Source: Anaerolineales bacterium UBA6055 (GTDB lineage Bacteria > Chloroflexota > Anaerolineae > Aggregatilineales > Phototrophicaceae). Taken from it: DNA of 64,000 bases. The position numbers and the translations under genes are program-made. The stretch lies in contig DIYL01000018.1 of NCBI GenBank assembly GCA_002428985.1, forward strand, positions 36,050 to 100,049, read 5' to 3'. Position 1 is the stretch's first letter, and each line of letters opens with the position of its first letter. Below the pieces are notes generated by a model. That model worked only from the letters and a program-made list of their open reading frames with translations. It was not told the DNA's origin and made no database searches. Shown here one piece after another: positions 14,219 through 23,657 of the stretch.

Positions 14219-17084
14219 CAAGTGGTAAGGGTTGTCCCATCCTCAATTGTAAGTCACTTAATGCTTGGTAGGCTGTGTCACGAATGACCGCTTCTTGATC
14301 GTTGAGCAGTTGATATAAATCTGGAATATTCTCATAAACTGCTAATTGTCCTGATGCTGTTGTTGCAAGGAAGCGCACCACAACTTCTGGCTCACGCATT
14401 GCCATGTTAAGTAATTGTTTGCCACTCGCTTCGATAGCATTTTCATCATCTAATTCTGCAGACCACTCCTGCAACCATGGCAGTGTGATGACTTGTGGAT
14501 AACCGTGGGCACCCTTATTTTTCTGTGACTGGCGATCGACAAATGCCGTTTGGGCTGTTTGTTTGACAAACCATTGTTGTTCATTAAGATATGTACGATA
14601 GAGCTCTTCTAACGCCCATGTTGTTCGGAGTCGATGCACACCATATACGGCTGCACGACGAACACGGAGCATTTCTTTATATTCCTTTTCATTGAGGAGT
14701 TCCCACAAAATTTCATAGCCCATATCGGGCTTGTCCGCAAAGGTTTCTGTAATTGCTTGTTGAACGCGTTCTGACTGCGTATCAAATAATTCTGATGATA
14801 ATATCTCAACAGCCTCTTCTGTGTGAATATTGCCAATGGCAAGCGCTGACGAAATTTTGACATTGTCTTCGGGGTCATTTAAGAATGCAGTCAGATTGTT
14901 TAGAAAATTTTCTTGTTGTAGAACACCGATGCCTAAAATTGATAAACGACGTACATCGGCATTGGTATGTTGTGTTCCCCGACCAAATATTTTACTAATG
15001 GCATTGTCGCGTGTTGTTATTAACGCCGCTGCAATTCGCTCCCGACCTGTCATATACTGACTTGGGGCGACAAACATTTGCCCTAGATAGTTGAGGTATT
15101 TGTTGCGCCATTCGACGAGATTATCGCTGTAACGTAACCATTGAACCACATCAAGAATATTGTTATAAAGGATGTCGGTTGAGTTACTCATTTTGGTTTC
15201 GACAGCTAACGAAATATCCATGCCAGAGCTGGCATAGGCAATTGCTTGTGCCCATTGAGGATTATTAGCTTTTTCGGCGAGAATTGTTTCATCTGCTCGT
15301 ATAAGATTCTGGCTGGCAAGATAACTGGCAATATAAACTTGACGGAAGCGGTAGCGGTTACCCTGATACCGTTGTACAAGCCTATGTTTAATGAGTTGAG
15401 AGAGTAATTTGTTAACAGTTCGACGAATTTGACGCGCCTCTTTTGTCTCGTCTTTAACATCTTCCTCACTTGCTTCGGCTTCCTCGACTTCATCCACGTT
15501 TTCTGACATTGACCCTGATGTCGTATGGTCTGCAAAATCAGCATCTTCAAATTCGCTAAAGTCGTCATCATCACTATCAAATGGATCACCTAGCTCTTGC
15601 TCAAATTCATCTGCAAAGGTTGTTGATGAATCTTCGAACTCTGCAAAATCATCGTCATCATCTATTTGATCGGTTGTACCGACTGCTTGAGTAGTTGTTT
15701 GACCCTCAAGCGCAAGTTCTATATCTACCCATTCATTGAGCGTAAAGAAGTGTTTGTCAAGCTGAAGCTCGGCAGCATTGACCATCATTGAAATAGCATC
15801 TTCTGTATCTTCAAATTGGCTGGTCATATATTGATACATCCAACTTGAATAATCGTTAAATTCAGAGTCGAATTCAGCATCTAATAATTGACTTCGAATT
15901 TTTAACGTTGTCTCGAACGGATTTAAACCCCATGTATTATGGATAAGTTCTTGTTTTTGCTCTTCGTCAACAGTAACACGGCGTTGGTCGATTATATCTG
16001 ACCAGTTTGTGGTGAGTTTCTCGATATAAGTTTTGGTTTCTTGATAACTCCACGGGCGTAAGTGTATTGGTGTGAACCCTGCGTGTTGCAGGCCACCATA
16101 GCCACGCGCTGAGCCTGTTACAATAATGAAGTTTTGACTGTATTCATCCATAAGCGCATGTAGCCATGCGATCTTTTGTTGTTGCTCTGCAGCAGGAAGT
16201 TCATCTAATCCATCTAATAAGAGCAAGCAGACCCCGTCATCAAGAAAACGATATATTTTGCGTGGTATTGTCTTGGATGTAATGTTACCTGTCTGGTATT
16301 GTAAAGCTCGAATAAGGGGTTCGGCTGGGTCAACATCCCCGCGCCATGATCGACTACTAAGGCGTACATTAGCAAGATGAATATAAATAGGTGCCATTTG
16401 ACGAAATGGTGATACAAAGACCGAGGAATCTATTTCGGATATATCAACGCCGAGATCCTCACGTACTTGTTCTTTTGCACGTTGCTGAATTGCAACGCGT
16501 GTTTTGGCACGCTCTTCACGTTCCTCGCGCGATAATTCCGCTTCTTCTTCATTTATGCGTTCTTCAACAGGATCGTGAGGGGGACTAAATTCGACTTTCC
16601 CCATACTCCACAGTGCTATTGCCATAAGTGCTGTTGTTCGTCCGCTACCTGGTAGACCCAGTAGAGCAATTGCACGATCCCCATATCCAAGTTCTTCTAT
16701 CGTAATTGTGTTGATGTTATATGGTTGGTGTAAATAAGGATGATCTGGTACAAATGGCACAACTTCAAATGGTTTACGTAAAGCATCGTCTTCATCGACG
16801 CTTACTTTGAGTTCGCGGTCTGGGATAAAGCGGGGTTCGATCAAAATATCGCTGAGGTCTACTTTATCATGGAAAAGATGAGCATTAAGGGCATATTTAG
16901 TCAATTCGTTGACATAGCGGCGGTCACCACCCATTGTGGCAAACGATTGTGCTGAATCTACTTGGGAGTTTAAGCTATTGCGAATAGCGCTAAGAATATG
17001 ACGTGACTGATAGAGCGCATATCCTGTAAGTAGGCCTGCACCATAACCAATACCTGCACTTTGCAAATCTATATCAAATCCCAT
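14211..17084 (-). CDS. NACHT-like NTPase with acidic insert and C-terminal HEAT repeats
   Basis: A 957-residue protein. A weak N-terminal hydrophobic segment (about 8-25) may anchor it. The NTPase has a P-loop GLPGSGRTT (143-151) in which Arg149 replaces the usual Lys, and Walker B LLLLDGLDELP (287-297) with the DGLDE form typical of NACHT modules, followed by IIVTGSARGYGGL, which fits sensor 1. A charged helix (about 170-210) is inserted between the Walker motifs. An Asp/Glu/Phe-rich disordered stretch lies at about 460-540. The C-terminal 250 residues are alpha-helical HEAT-like repeats. NACHT proteins are signalling or defence switches that oligomerise on ATP binding; the function here is open. 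Cotranscribed 12 nt after a zinc-ribbon gene. Confidence 0.8.
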   Translation of the reverse strand: MGFDIDLQSAGIGYGAGLLTGYALYQSRHILSAIRNSLNSQVDSAQSFATMGGDRRYVNELTKYALNAHLFHDKVDLSDILIEPRFIPDRELKVSVDEDDALRKPFEVVPFVPDHPYLHQPYNINTITIEELGYGDRAIALLGLPGSGRTTALMAIALWSMGKVEFSPPHDPVEERINEEEAELSREEREERAKTRVAIQQRAKEQVREDLGVDISEIDSSVFVSPFRQMAPIYIHLANVRLSSRSWRGDVDPAEPLIRALQYQTGNITSKTIPRKIYRFLDDGVCLLLLDGLDELPAAEQQQKIAWLHALMDEYSQNFIIVTGSARGYGGLQHAGFTPIHLRPWSYQETKTYIEKLTTNWSDIIDQRRVTVDEEQKQELIHNTWGLNPFETTLKIRSQLLDAEFDSEFNDYSSWMYQYMTSQFEDTEDAISMMVNAAELQLDKHFFTLNEWVDIELALEGQTTTQAVGTTDQIDDDDDFAEFEDSSTTFADEFEQELGDPFDSDDDDFSEFEDADFADHTTSGSMSENVDEVEEAEASEEDVKDETKEARQIRRTVNKLLSQLIKHRLVQRYQGNRYRFRQVYIASYLASQNLIRADETILAEKANNPQWAQAIAYASSGMDISLAVETKMSNSTDILYNNILDVVQWLRYSDNLVEWRNKYLNYLGQMFVAPSQYMTGRERIAAALITTRDNAISKIFGRGTQHTNADVRRLSILGIGVLQQENFLNNLTAFLNDPEDNVKISSALAIGNIHTEEAVEILSSELFDTQSERVQQAITETFADKPDMGYEILWELLNEKEYKEMLRVRRAAVYGVHRLRTTWALEELYRTYLNEQQWFVKQTAQTAFVDRQSQKNKGAHGYPQVITLPWLQEWSAELDDENAIEASGKQLLNMAMREPEVVVRFLATTASGQLAVYENIPDLYQLLNDQEAVIRDTAYQALSDLQLRMGQPLPLVN

Positions 17085-17096
17085 AATTCACTCCTC

Positions 17097-17795
17097 TTAG
17101 CGAACTAAAATGCGACCACAATTTTGACAGTAGACTAAGCTATTACCCTGATTGAGTACCCCAATGATTGTGTTATTCTGTTCAATGCCACAAGCAGTAC
17201 ATGTTTTTCCTTCGACTTGAGCGACTGGTCGATTTGCTTTGGATGTACGTAAGCTGTTATATATCTTCATTGCAGATGGCTCGACTACTTTTACAGCGGC
17301 TTTACGATCTTGCATGAGCTTTTCGGCTTCTACTGTGAGTGTTTGTTTTTCATCAAGCAAGTCTTGATGTTCGGCTTCCCAATCAGTTGTTATTTCTTGG
17401 AGTGTGGCTTGTGCCTCATCAAATGTAGCTTGAGCATCATCCCTAGCAACCATTGCTTCTAGGAGTTTGTCATCGAGAGTTTCTCTTCTACGGTTTAGCG
17501 ACTCGACTTCATTTTGCATATCCTGTAGCTCTTTGGGATTTTTGACATTGCCACTATACAAACGAGATTCAGTTGCTTTTTGTTTAGTAACAACAGCTTC
17601 AATTTGTAGTTCTATATCCTTAAAGGCTTTAGATGCGTCTTCTAAACTGGCTTGGGTAAGGTCAAAATCTTGTTGAGCCTCTTGAACAATATCATTATCT
17701 TCTAATAAGGTTTTGATTTCTTTAATACGCTTAGTGCGCTCAATCACTGCTAATTCAAACTCTTGTACGCGATATAATGCACGGGCTTGTGACAT
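17097..17795 (-). CDS. Coiled-coil protein with C-terminal C4 zinc ribbon
   Basis: A 232-residue protein. Residues about 5-175 form a long antiparallel coiled coil rich in Gln, Glu and Lys, with SRLYSGNVKNPKELQDMQNE at the hairpin end, a pattern found in the widespread zf-RING_7/CT398-like family. The C-terminus carries four cysteines in two pairs (CTACG and CQNCG), a zinc ribbon. Members are proposed to bind nucleic acid or act as adaptors; relatives have been linked to secretion or flagella in some bacteria, but no reaction is known. It is the first gene of a two-gene operon with the NACHT-like protein, 12 bp apart. Confidence 0.85.
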   Translation of the reverse strand: MSQARALYRVQEFELAVIERTKRIKEIKTLLEDNDIVQEAQQDFDLTQASLEDASKAFKDIELQIEAVVTKQKATESRLYSGNVKNPKELQDMQNEVESLNRRRETLDDKLLEAMVARDDAQATFDEAQATLQEITTDWEAEHQDLLDEKQTLTVEAEKLMQDRKAAVKVVEPSAMKIYNSLRTSKANRPVAQVEGKTCTACGIEQNNTIIGVLNQGNSLVYCQNCGRILVR

Positions 17796-17902
17796 TCCCT
17801 AATATCCTTAATGCGAATTCCGATTAATTATGATACTTTTTGATATACTTACATTGTAAACAATAGTTATGCACTTGCCCAATTAAGAAGGTGGATGGTT
17901 GT

Positions 17903-19570
17903 ATGCAGTCGGGTATTACAGGACATGTGAATCCGTCGGAATGGCGGTGGGTTTTTATCGTCAGTATCCTATTGGTTGGATTAGGGTTTATCCCATTTTT
18001 ATGGGTTGTCATCAATAGTGATGCTGATACAACATGGCAATTTATGGGAGCTTTACATGGTCATATTGAAGCATCTGCTTATATAACAAGAATTCATCAA
18101 GGCATGCAAGGTGATATTCTGGTCCAGTTTATGCATACACCGGAAGTCCATAACAATGTTATCTTACAACCAATTTATCCGTTGTTAGGTCTGGTGAGTC
18201 GCTTAGCATCAGATAATTTATCGCCGATTCTTGTTTTCCATGTTGCGCGTGTCAGTGTAACGGTTTTCATGTATATGGCGCTCTACCAACTTGCTGCAAC
18301 GATATGGACAAAAGTACGCACACGTCGGATCTTTTTTGTATTGATTGCTGTAGGGAGTGGTTTTGGATGGGTCAATCTATTGATCGCATCAATAACAGGT
18401 ATAACAACTGTTCCATTGGATTTGACATATGCTCATATATCTCCATTCTATAGTGGATTAACCAGTATTCATGTGCCAATAGCGATTACCTGTATAGCCT
18501 TATTATCAGCGATTATTGTGTCTGAATTTCGCCCTGGTGTTACAACTCTACCGTCGGTGCAGAACAGTGGTTTGATAGCCTTCTTGCTTGGCATCGTTTT
18601 GGTGCTGATGTATACCGAAGCTTATATCATGATTGCAATTGCATTAATTATTACTAGTATAGCGCAGTGGTATTTCGCAAAATCAGTAAGTAGACGTGAA
18701 TTGTTGTGGATGATGTGGACACTTGTACCCGCATTGCCATTCTTAATTTATTCGATTTTGGTTATCCGTAGTAATCCGTTTATCCAAGAATGGATTCGTC
18801 AACGGTCGAGTGAAACAGTCGACCCAATACAATTGGTACTTGCTCTAGGTTTAATGATATGGATTGGTCTACCTGCTCTGACCCGCGCAGTACGTCGTTT
18901 TGAGTCAGACAGTGACCGATATATGATTATTTGGTTATTGGTATCTTGCCTTGGATCATTTTTACCTCTGGATATGCGTATCCACTTCCTCGTTGGTGTT
19001 TTGATACCTATTGCCTATTTTGCGACTCGGTCAATTGAAGATTTTTGGCTAAAGTATTTTGCACGCCGTTTTCGTATGTTTATATTCGCATTCTTAACAG
19101 TATTTTTGATGATAAGTAATCTTGTGGTCTTACTCACCCCGATGATTCCTCTATCGTCGAGTAATCCGACTAACTCTGCAGGTATGATTTTATCGACTGA
19201 GTATGGGGTTGCTATGGAATGGTTAAGCCGACGAACGATCAAATCGGATGTTGTGCTGGCAAGTCCTGATGTTAGTGTGTGGATTCCAGTATGGGTTGGA
19301 ACACACGCAGTTAATGGACATCCTCACGAAACGATGGCTGCCAGAGATAAATTAGAAACAGTCAATGAATTGTACAATTTTGAGACGGATGCATGTGATA
19401 CAGCATTTCGTCGTCTATCTGGCTTTGAACGGCAATATACAATAGGTTATATGTTGTATGGGCCTCAAGAACAACAACTTGGCGATGGCATGTGTCGTGA
19501 TTCATTGATATTTATTGCTAGTTTTGGTGATGTTGAAATTTATCAGATTTCCACCCAGTTTCCGCGTTAA
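17903..19570 (+). CDS. Large multi-pass membrane protein, GT-C-like (paralogue of 31702-33336)
   Basis: A 555-residue protein with about ten membrane helices. After the first helix (about 17-37) a periplasmic loop has FMHTPEVHNNVILQPIYPLL, then HVARVSVTVFMYMALYQL, and a soluble C-terminal domain of about 120 residues. The same layout and several similar positions recur in the protein encoded at 31702-33336, so they are paralogues. The topology suggests a GT-C-type glycosyltransferase using a polyprenyl-phosphate sugar, but the acidic catalytic residues of named families are not clear. The ATG at 17903 is chosen (GGTGG 8 nt upstream); a GTG four codons earlier is possible. Divergent from the zinc-ribbon gene. 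Confidence 0.75.
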   Translation: MQSGITGHVNPSEWRWVFIVSILLVGLGFIPFLWVVINSDADTTWQFMGALHGHIEASAYITRIHQGMQGDILVQFMHTPEVHNNVILQPIYPLLGLVSRLASDNLSPILVFHVARVSVTVFMYMALYQLAATIWTKVRTRRIFFVLIAVGSGFGWVNLLIASITGITTVPLDLTYAHISPFYSGLTSIHVPIAITCIALLSAIIVSEFRPGVTTLPSVQNSGLIAFLLGIVLVLMYTEAYIMIAIALIITSIAQWYFAKSVSRRELLWMMWTLVPALPFLIYSILVIRSNPFIQEWIRQRSSETVDPIQLVLALGLMIWIGLPALTRAVRRFESDSDRYMIIWLLVSCLGSFLPLDMRIHFLVGVLIPIAYFATRSIEDFWLKYFARRFRMFIFAFLTVFLMISNLVVLLTPMIPLSSSNPTNSAGMILSTEYGVAMEWLSRRTIKSDVVLASPDVSVWIPVWVGTHAVNGHPHETMAARDKLETVNELYNFETDACDTAFRRLSGFERQYTIGYMLYGPQEQQLGDGMCRDSLIFIASFGDVEIYQISTQFPR

Positions 19571-19659
19571 TTGTAAGTATTTGTGAATCTTGAGACGCAT
19601 GATTTAAATCTTCTGTTACACTGGATTTAGGTTACTCAAGATATGATTGCGTTGGATAA

Positions 19660-21084
19660 ATGATATTTTCACCATCTCCTAAAAACCGTTCTTGGCTACA
19701 ATTAAGGATTTCCGAACGTCGTCTGCTATTGATGGCAGGTGATGCCATCAGTATTGTTGTTTCAGTTTATGTTGCACTTGCGATATGGGCATTTGTTGGG
19801 GATATTCCATTTACCTTAGATTTTATCATCCCACAGATCTTTTGGTTTGGTCTACTGACGCTTGTCTGGTTTGTGCTGGCGGGCGCAAATGATTTTTATG
19901 ATTTGCAGGTTGCATCCAGTTTGGCATCATCACTGCAACGCTTAGCCCTGATGCAGTTGCAGATGTTGATTGTTTATTTGTTGATCTATTTTCTTTCTGA
20001 GCCTGAATCTCTGCCTCGTTTATTCATTTTTTACTATGCTATCCTATCGTTCTCTCTGATTATTATATGGCGTGTGGTGAATCCGGCGTTGGTTGGTTGG
20101 AAAGCCTTTCAACGGCGGGCATTAGTCGTTGGTACAGATTGGGCTGCAACAGAAATAATCAAAACACTCAACGAAGATCGCAGTGGTTCATATGCTGTTA
20201 TTGGCATGATTGGTGAACCTGATGAGATTGGTTCACAGATCTCTAACTGTGATGTTGTTGGCGATGGCGATGATATTTTGCTGTTAATTGCGCAACATAA
20301 TATCAGTGAAATTATTGTATCTTCCACACGTGACTTAAGTGGTCAGACATTTCAGGGTGTGATGGATGCGTATGAACGTGGTGTTGCTATTACTCCGATG
20401 CCAATTTTGTACGAACGGATGACAGGACGTGTTCCAGTTCAAAGTGTGAACGATAATTGGACGGTTGTGTTACCAATTGGACAATCTAATCGCTTGAACC
20501 CATATCCGTTGCTCAAACGGCTGATGGATCTTGTCATATCCATCATGTTGTTGCCTGTATTTTTTCTGATATTGCCATTGATTGCCTTGATAATTAAATT
20601 GGAATCTAAGGGGCCTGTCTTCTATATCCAGACACGTGTCGGTTTGAACGGTCGCCCATTCTGTATTGTGAAGTTCCGTACCATGTCTAATGATGCTGAA
20701 GAAAAAACAGGGGCTGTTTTTGCACAAAAAAATGACCCCCGTGTGACGCGTTTTGGCAATATCATGCGTAAGACGCGTATTGATGAACTGCCACAACTCT
20801 ATAATGTTATTAAAGGGGATATGAGTTTGGTTGGGCCACGTCCGGAACGCCCTGAGCATGTTATTCGTTTAGAGAAAAAAATCCCATTCTATCGGACGCG
20901 TCATATTATTCGCCCCGGTGTGACAGGATGGGCACAAGTTCGTTATCATTATGGATCTACGGATGATGATGCGCGGGTCAAATTGCAATACGATTTGTAT
21001 TATATTCGCCATCAATCACTCAGTCTCGACATCAATATCATCGTTCGGACAATTGGTAAGGTCTTGCGTATGGCAGGTCTATAA
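19660..21084 (+). CDS. Polyprenyl-phosphate sugar phosphotransferase (WbaP/ExoY type)
   Basis: A 474-residue initiating enzyme of surface polysaccharide synthesis: it moves a sugar-1-phosphate from a UDP-sugar to undecaprenyl phosphate. Four N-terminal membrane helices (about 22-145) precede a Rossmann-like CoA-binding type domain (about 150-260). After a fifth membrane segment (about 286-312) comes the catalytic bacterial sugar transferase domain with VKFRTMSNDAE, RKTRIDELPQLYNVIKGDMS, LVGPRPERPEHV and RPGVTGWAQV. All signature motifs are intact. It stands about 90 bp after the GT-C-like gene and likely supplies the lipid-linked first sugar for the enzymes encoded downstream. The sugar is not predictable. 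Confidence 0.95.
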   Translation: MIFSPSPKNRSWLQLRISERRLLLMAGDAISIVVSVYVALAIWAFVGDIPFTLDFIIPQIFWFGLLTLVWFVLAGANDFYDLQVASSLASSLQRLALMQLQMLIVYLLIYFLSEPESLPRLFIFYYAILSFSLIIIWRVVNPALVGWKAFQRRALVVGTDWAATEIIKTLNEDRSGSYAVIGMIGEPDEIGSQISNCDVVGDGDDILLLIAQHNISEIIVSSTRDLSGQTFQGVMDAYERGVAITPMPILYERMTGRVPVQSVNDNWTVVLPIGQSNRLNPYPLLKRLMDLVISIMLLPVFFLILPLIALIIKLESKGPVFYIQTRVGLNGRPFCIVKFRTMSNDAEEKTGAVFAQKNDPRVTRFGNIMRKTRIDELPQLYNVIKGDMSLVGPRPERPEHVIRLEKKIPFYRTRHIIRPGVTGWAQVRYHYGSTDDDARVKLQYDLYYIRHQSLSLDINIIVRTIGKVLRMAGL

Positions 21085-21197
21085 ACTTGCCAACAGTTTA
21101 GTGTTCAATAAGTATTGGTACATCAGACCATCTATCCAGTTGGTTCGTTGCTAAAATATTTTGCATGTAAATTCTATACAAATCTTGAGGAGAGATC

Positions 21198-22181
21198 ATG
21201 CAATATCGTAAGTTAGGACGAACCGGATATAAGGTGTCAGAAGTTAGTTTTGGTGCATGGGCAATTGGAGGTTCATGGGGAACTGTATCTGAGGAAGATG
21301 CAATTGCTGCATTGCACAAAGCTATTGATATGGGTGTAAATTTTATTGACACTGCGGATGTATATGGCGATGGACGTAGCGAACGTTTAATTTCACAGGT
21401 ATTAAAAGAACGTGACGAAGAAATTATTGTTGCAACAAAAGCAGGGCGTCGTCTCAACCCGCATGTAGCAGATGGCTACAACAAAGAGAACCTCACACAA
21501 TTTGTTGATCGTAGTCTGAAGAATCTTGATGTTGATACACTCGATTTGGTGCAATTACATTGTCCACCAACCGAGGTTTATTATCGTCCAGAAGTATTTG
21601 GTGCATTGGATGATCTCGTCCAAGAAGGCAAAATTCGCTATTACGGTGTTAGTGTCGAAAAAGTTGAAGAAGCGATGGCGGCGATGAATTATGAGGGTGT
21701 GCAAACGGTACAGATTATCTTCAATATGTTCCGTCATCGCCCAACTGAACTATTTTTTGAGGTCGCTAAACAAAAACAGGTTGGTATTTTGGCACGTGTA
21801 CCGCTTGCGAGTGGATTATTAACGGGCAAAATGAAACCTAATACTGAATTTGCTGATGATGACCATCGTAAATTTAATCGTCACGGACAAGCATTTGATG
21901 TAGGGGAAACTTTCTCCGGTGTAGACTATGAAACAGGTTTGAAGGCAGTCGACGAACTACGTGGGCTTGTACCTGACAACGCAACCATGGCACAGATGGC
22001 ACTGCGTTGGATTCTGATGTTTGATGCCGTATCTTGCGTGATTCCGGGTGCGAAGAATCCATCACAGGCAGAAGATAATGCAAATGCGTCAGCATTGCCT
22101 GCATTTACAGATACTGAGATGCAACAGGTGGCTGATGTGTATAATGAATATGTTCGTAATCCTGTCCATTATATGTGGTAA
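21198..22181 (+). CDS. Aldo/keto reductase
   Basis: A 327-residue NAD(P)H-dependent TIM-barrel oxidoreductase. The catalytic tetrad is complete: D51, Y56, K81 and H121 (in DTADVYGDG, VATKAGRR and LVQLHCPP). The C-terminal nucleotide-binding part has RWILMFDAVSCVIPGAKNP. It resembles the YajO/Tas-like subfamily of soluble reductases. The substrate is unknown; its position inside a glycan region may be chance. Start: GAGGAGA 6 nt before the ATG. The next gene starts 6 nt after the stop. Confidence 0.93.
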   Translation: MQYRKLGRTGYKVSEVSFGAWAIGGSWGTVSEEDAIAALHKAIDMGVNFIDTADVYGDGRSERLISQVLKERDEEIIVATKAGRRLNPHVADGYNKENLTQFVDRSLKNLDVDTLDLVQLHCPPTEVYYRPEVFGALDDLVQEGKIRYYGVSVEKVEEAMAAMNYEGVQTVQIIFNMFRHRPTELFFEVAKQKQVGILARVPLASGLLTGKMKPNTEFADDDHRKFNRHGQAFDVGETFSGVDYETGLKAVDELRGLVPDNATMAQMALRWILMFDAVSCVIPGAKNPSQAEDNANASALPAFTDTEMQQVADVYNEYVRNPVHYMW

Positions 22182-22186
22182 AAAAT

Positions 22187-22450
22187 ATGCGGTTTGAAAC
22201 GCTTGGTCAATTGATATGTGCAGTCTCTCCGATGGCAATTGGTGTGACACTGGTATTCTTTCGCAATGCATGGTGGCGCTGGCAAGTCAGTCAGAGTGAA
22301 CAACGCGGCTGGAAAACATCCAAACGTAATGTCTTCTGGGATATTATGATGATTGCTGTTGGCATTATGTTTCTATTGATTGGTGCGTTTCTGCTTCTTA
22401 AAGTGCTTGTGTCAGAACCAACTGGGGTATACATTTTTCCACTATTTTAA
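22187..22450 (+). CDS. Small two-helix membrane protein, function unknown
   Basis: An 87-residue protein with two hydrophobic segments (about 9-26 and 52-78) joined by a basic and Trp-rich loop (AWWRWQVSQSEQRGW, KTSKRN). I do not recognise the family. The ATG at 22187 follows the aldo/keto reductase stop by 6 nt; a GTG at 22175 inside that gene is a weaker alternative. Its last 4 bp overlap the end of the convergent membrane protein gene. Confidence 0.55.
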   Translation: MRFETLGQLICAVSPMAIGVTLVFFRNAWWRWQVSQSEQRGWKTSKRNVFWDIMMIAVGIMFLLIGAFLLLKVLVSEPTGVYIFPLF

Positions 22451-23568
22451 GATCCAGGCACACTAAAATCTGATATAAAGACAAAGAGCGTCGTGATGAA
22501 CCAGATTGTACTGTACATCAGGGCGCGTCTTTTTCTATATCGTGCACTATAGATTATGATTGCAATTTGTAGACCAACGATAAAACGCAAAATGCCGAGC
22601 GGTTCGCGATATGTAGAAAATGGCACAAATATCATGATTACGGAATTTACGAGTAGAGTCCATGTATATAGCGAAACATTGCCTTTCGTGTAGTCACGCC
22701 AACACTGCCATAAGCTCCAGACCGTGGGGAAAATAACAAATAGCCCGATGATTGGTCCTAGTAACGCAAAAATCATAATACCACCCTCAAGTAGAATTCG
22801 GAAAAATCCCATAAACGGTATAATCTCGAAACCTGTGGCTAAATTACCACCTGATCCAACACCAAACTCATTGAACATGTTGTATAGAACGAGTTGCCAC
22901 ATAGCGAATGGAATGCCTGAAATGAGTGCAAACAGGATGCCTTGTCGAAATTGCTTTTGGGTGAACATATAAAGGATATATCCAGCAACGAAGATGAGGG
23001 TCACTTCTTTAGCAAAAGCTGATAATGCAAAAACTGCGGCTGACCATGCCCAACGGTCTTTGTGATAAAGCCAGATTGCTAGCAATACGAGTGCATAGGC
23101 TAATGTCTCGGTTGTCATTAGTCTCGCTGAACCGAAGACGCCGATACTTAACCCGTAGCCTAATGCATACCATCGACTGACGTTGTGGGATAGCAACAGT
23201 TGTTCAAGGATGTATGTTCCGCCTGCAAGTGCTAATAGATTGACAGCAAGTAGTGAAAACGGTACGAGTGCTGATTGTCCAAGTGCTAAAATACGCCCAC
23301 TTATAGGTAATAAAATACGCTGGAAACGATAGGCTGGTATATCGATATATTGTGGGGCAGTCTCTGGATTGTCAGCAATATAATAGACAAATTGCCCATC
23401 GTATCCTTCTGCTGTATAAGCATGTGCTTCGAGTGTTGGATTATAGTCGGTCCCGATTGTCATCAGGATAAGTGGGTCGCCGTTGCCCCGGATAGCGATC
23501 ACTGTTAAGCAATAAATTAAGCAAAGAAAGGTTACAATAACCGACGGGCGCAACAATTTTCCAACCAT
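22447..23568 (-). CDS. Multi-pass membrane protein with GYDGQF motif, probably glycan-related
   Basis: A 373-residue protein with about nine membrane helices. Between helices 1 and 2 is the segment AEGYDGQFVYYIADNP, followed by AYRFQRILLPISGRILALG. This combination recalls a family of membrane proteins implicated in cell-surface glycopolymer formation and related to GT-C enzymes; I make that link from memory of the motif, not from an alignment. Helices with RLMTTETLAYALVLLA and FAKEVTLIFVAGY follow. It is the only minus-strand gene in the glycan region and is divergently arranged with the O-antigen-ligase-like gene. Confidence 0.7.
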   Translation of the reverse strand: MVGKLLRPSVIVTFLCLIYCLTVIAIRGNGDPLILMTIGTDYNPTLEAHAYTAEGYDGQFVYYIADNPETAPQYIDIPAYRFQRILLPISGRILALGQSALVPFSLLAVNLLALAGGTYILEQLLLSHNVSRWYALGYGLSIGVFGSARLMTTETLAYALVLLAIWLYHKDRWAWSAAVFALSAFAKEVTLIFVAGYILYMFTQKQFRQGILFALISGIPFAMWQLVLYNMFNEFGVGSGGNLATGFEIIPFMGFFRILLEGGIMIFALLGPIIGLFVIFPTVWSLWQCWRDYTKGNVSLYTWTLLVNSVIMIFVPFSTYREPLGILRFIVGLQIAIIIYSARYRKRRALMYSTIWFITTLFVFISDFSVPGS

Positions 23569-23657
23569 TTATTTGTCTCCGCTTGGTGTTCCATTGATAT
23601 AATGTGGATAGAGGTTTCGCTCAATCATTATACTCAAATCTGTGGAAGTCAGGCTTA

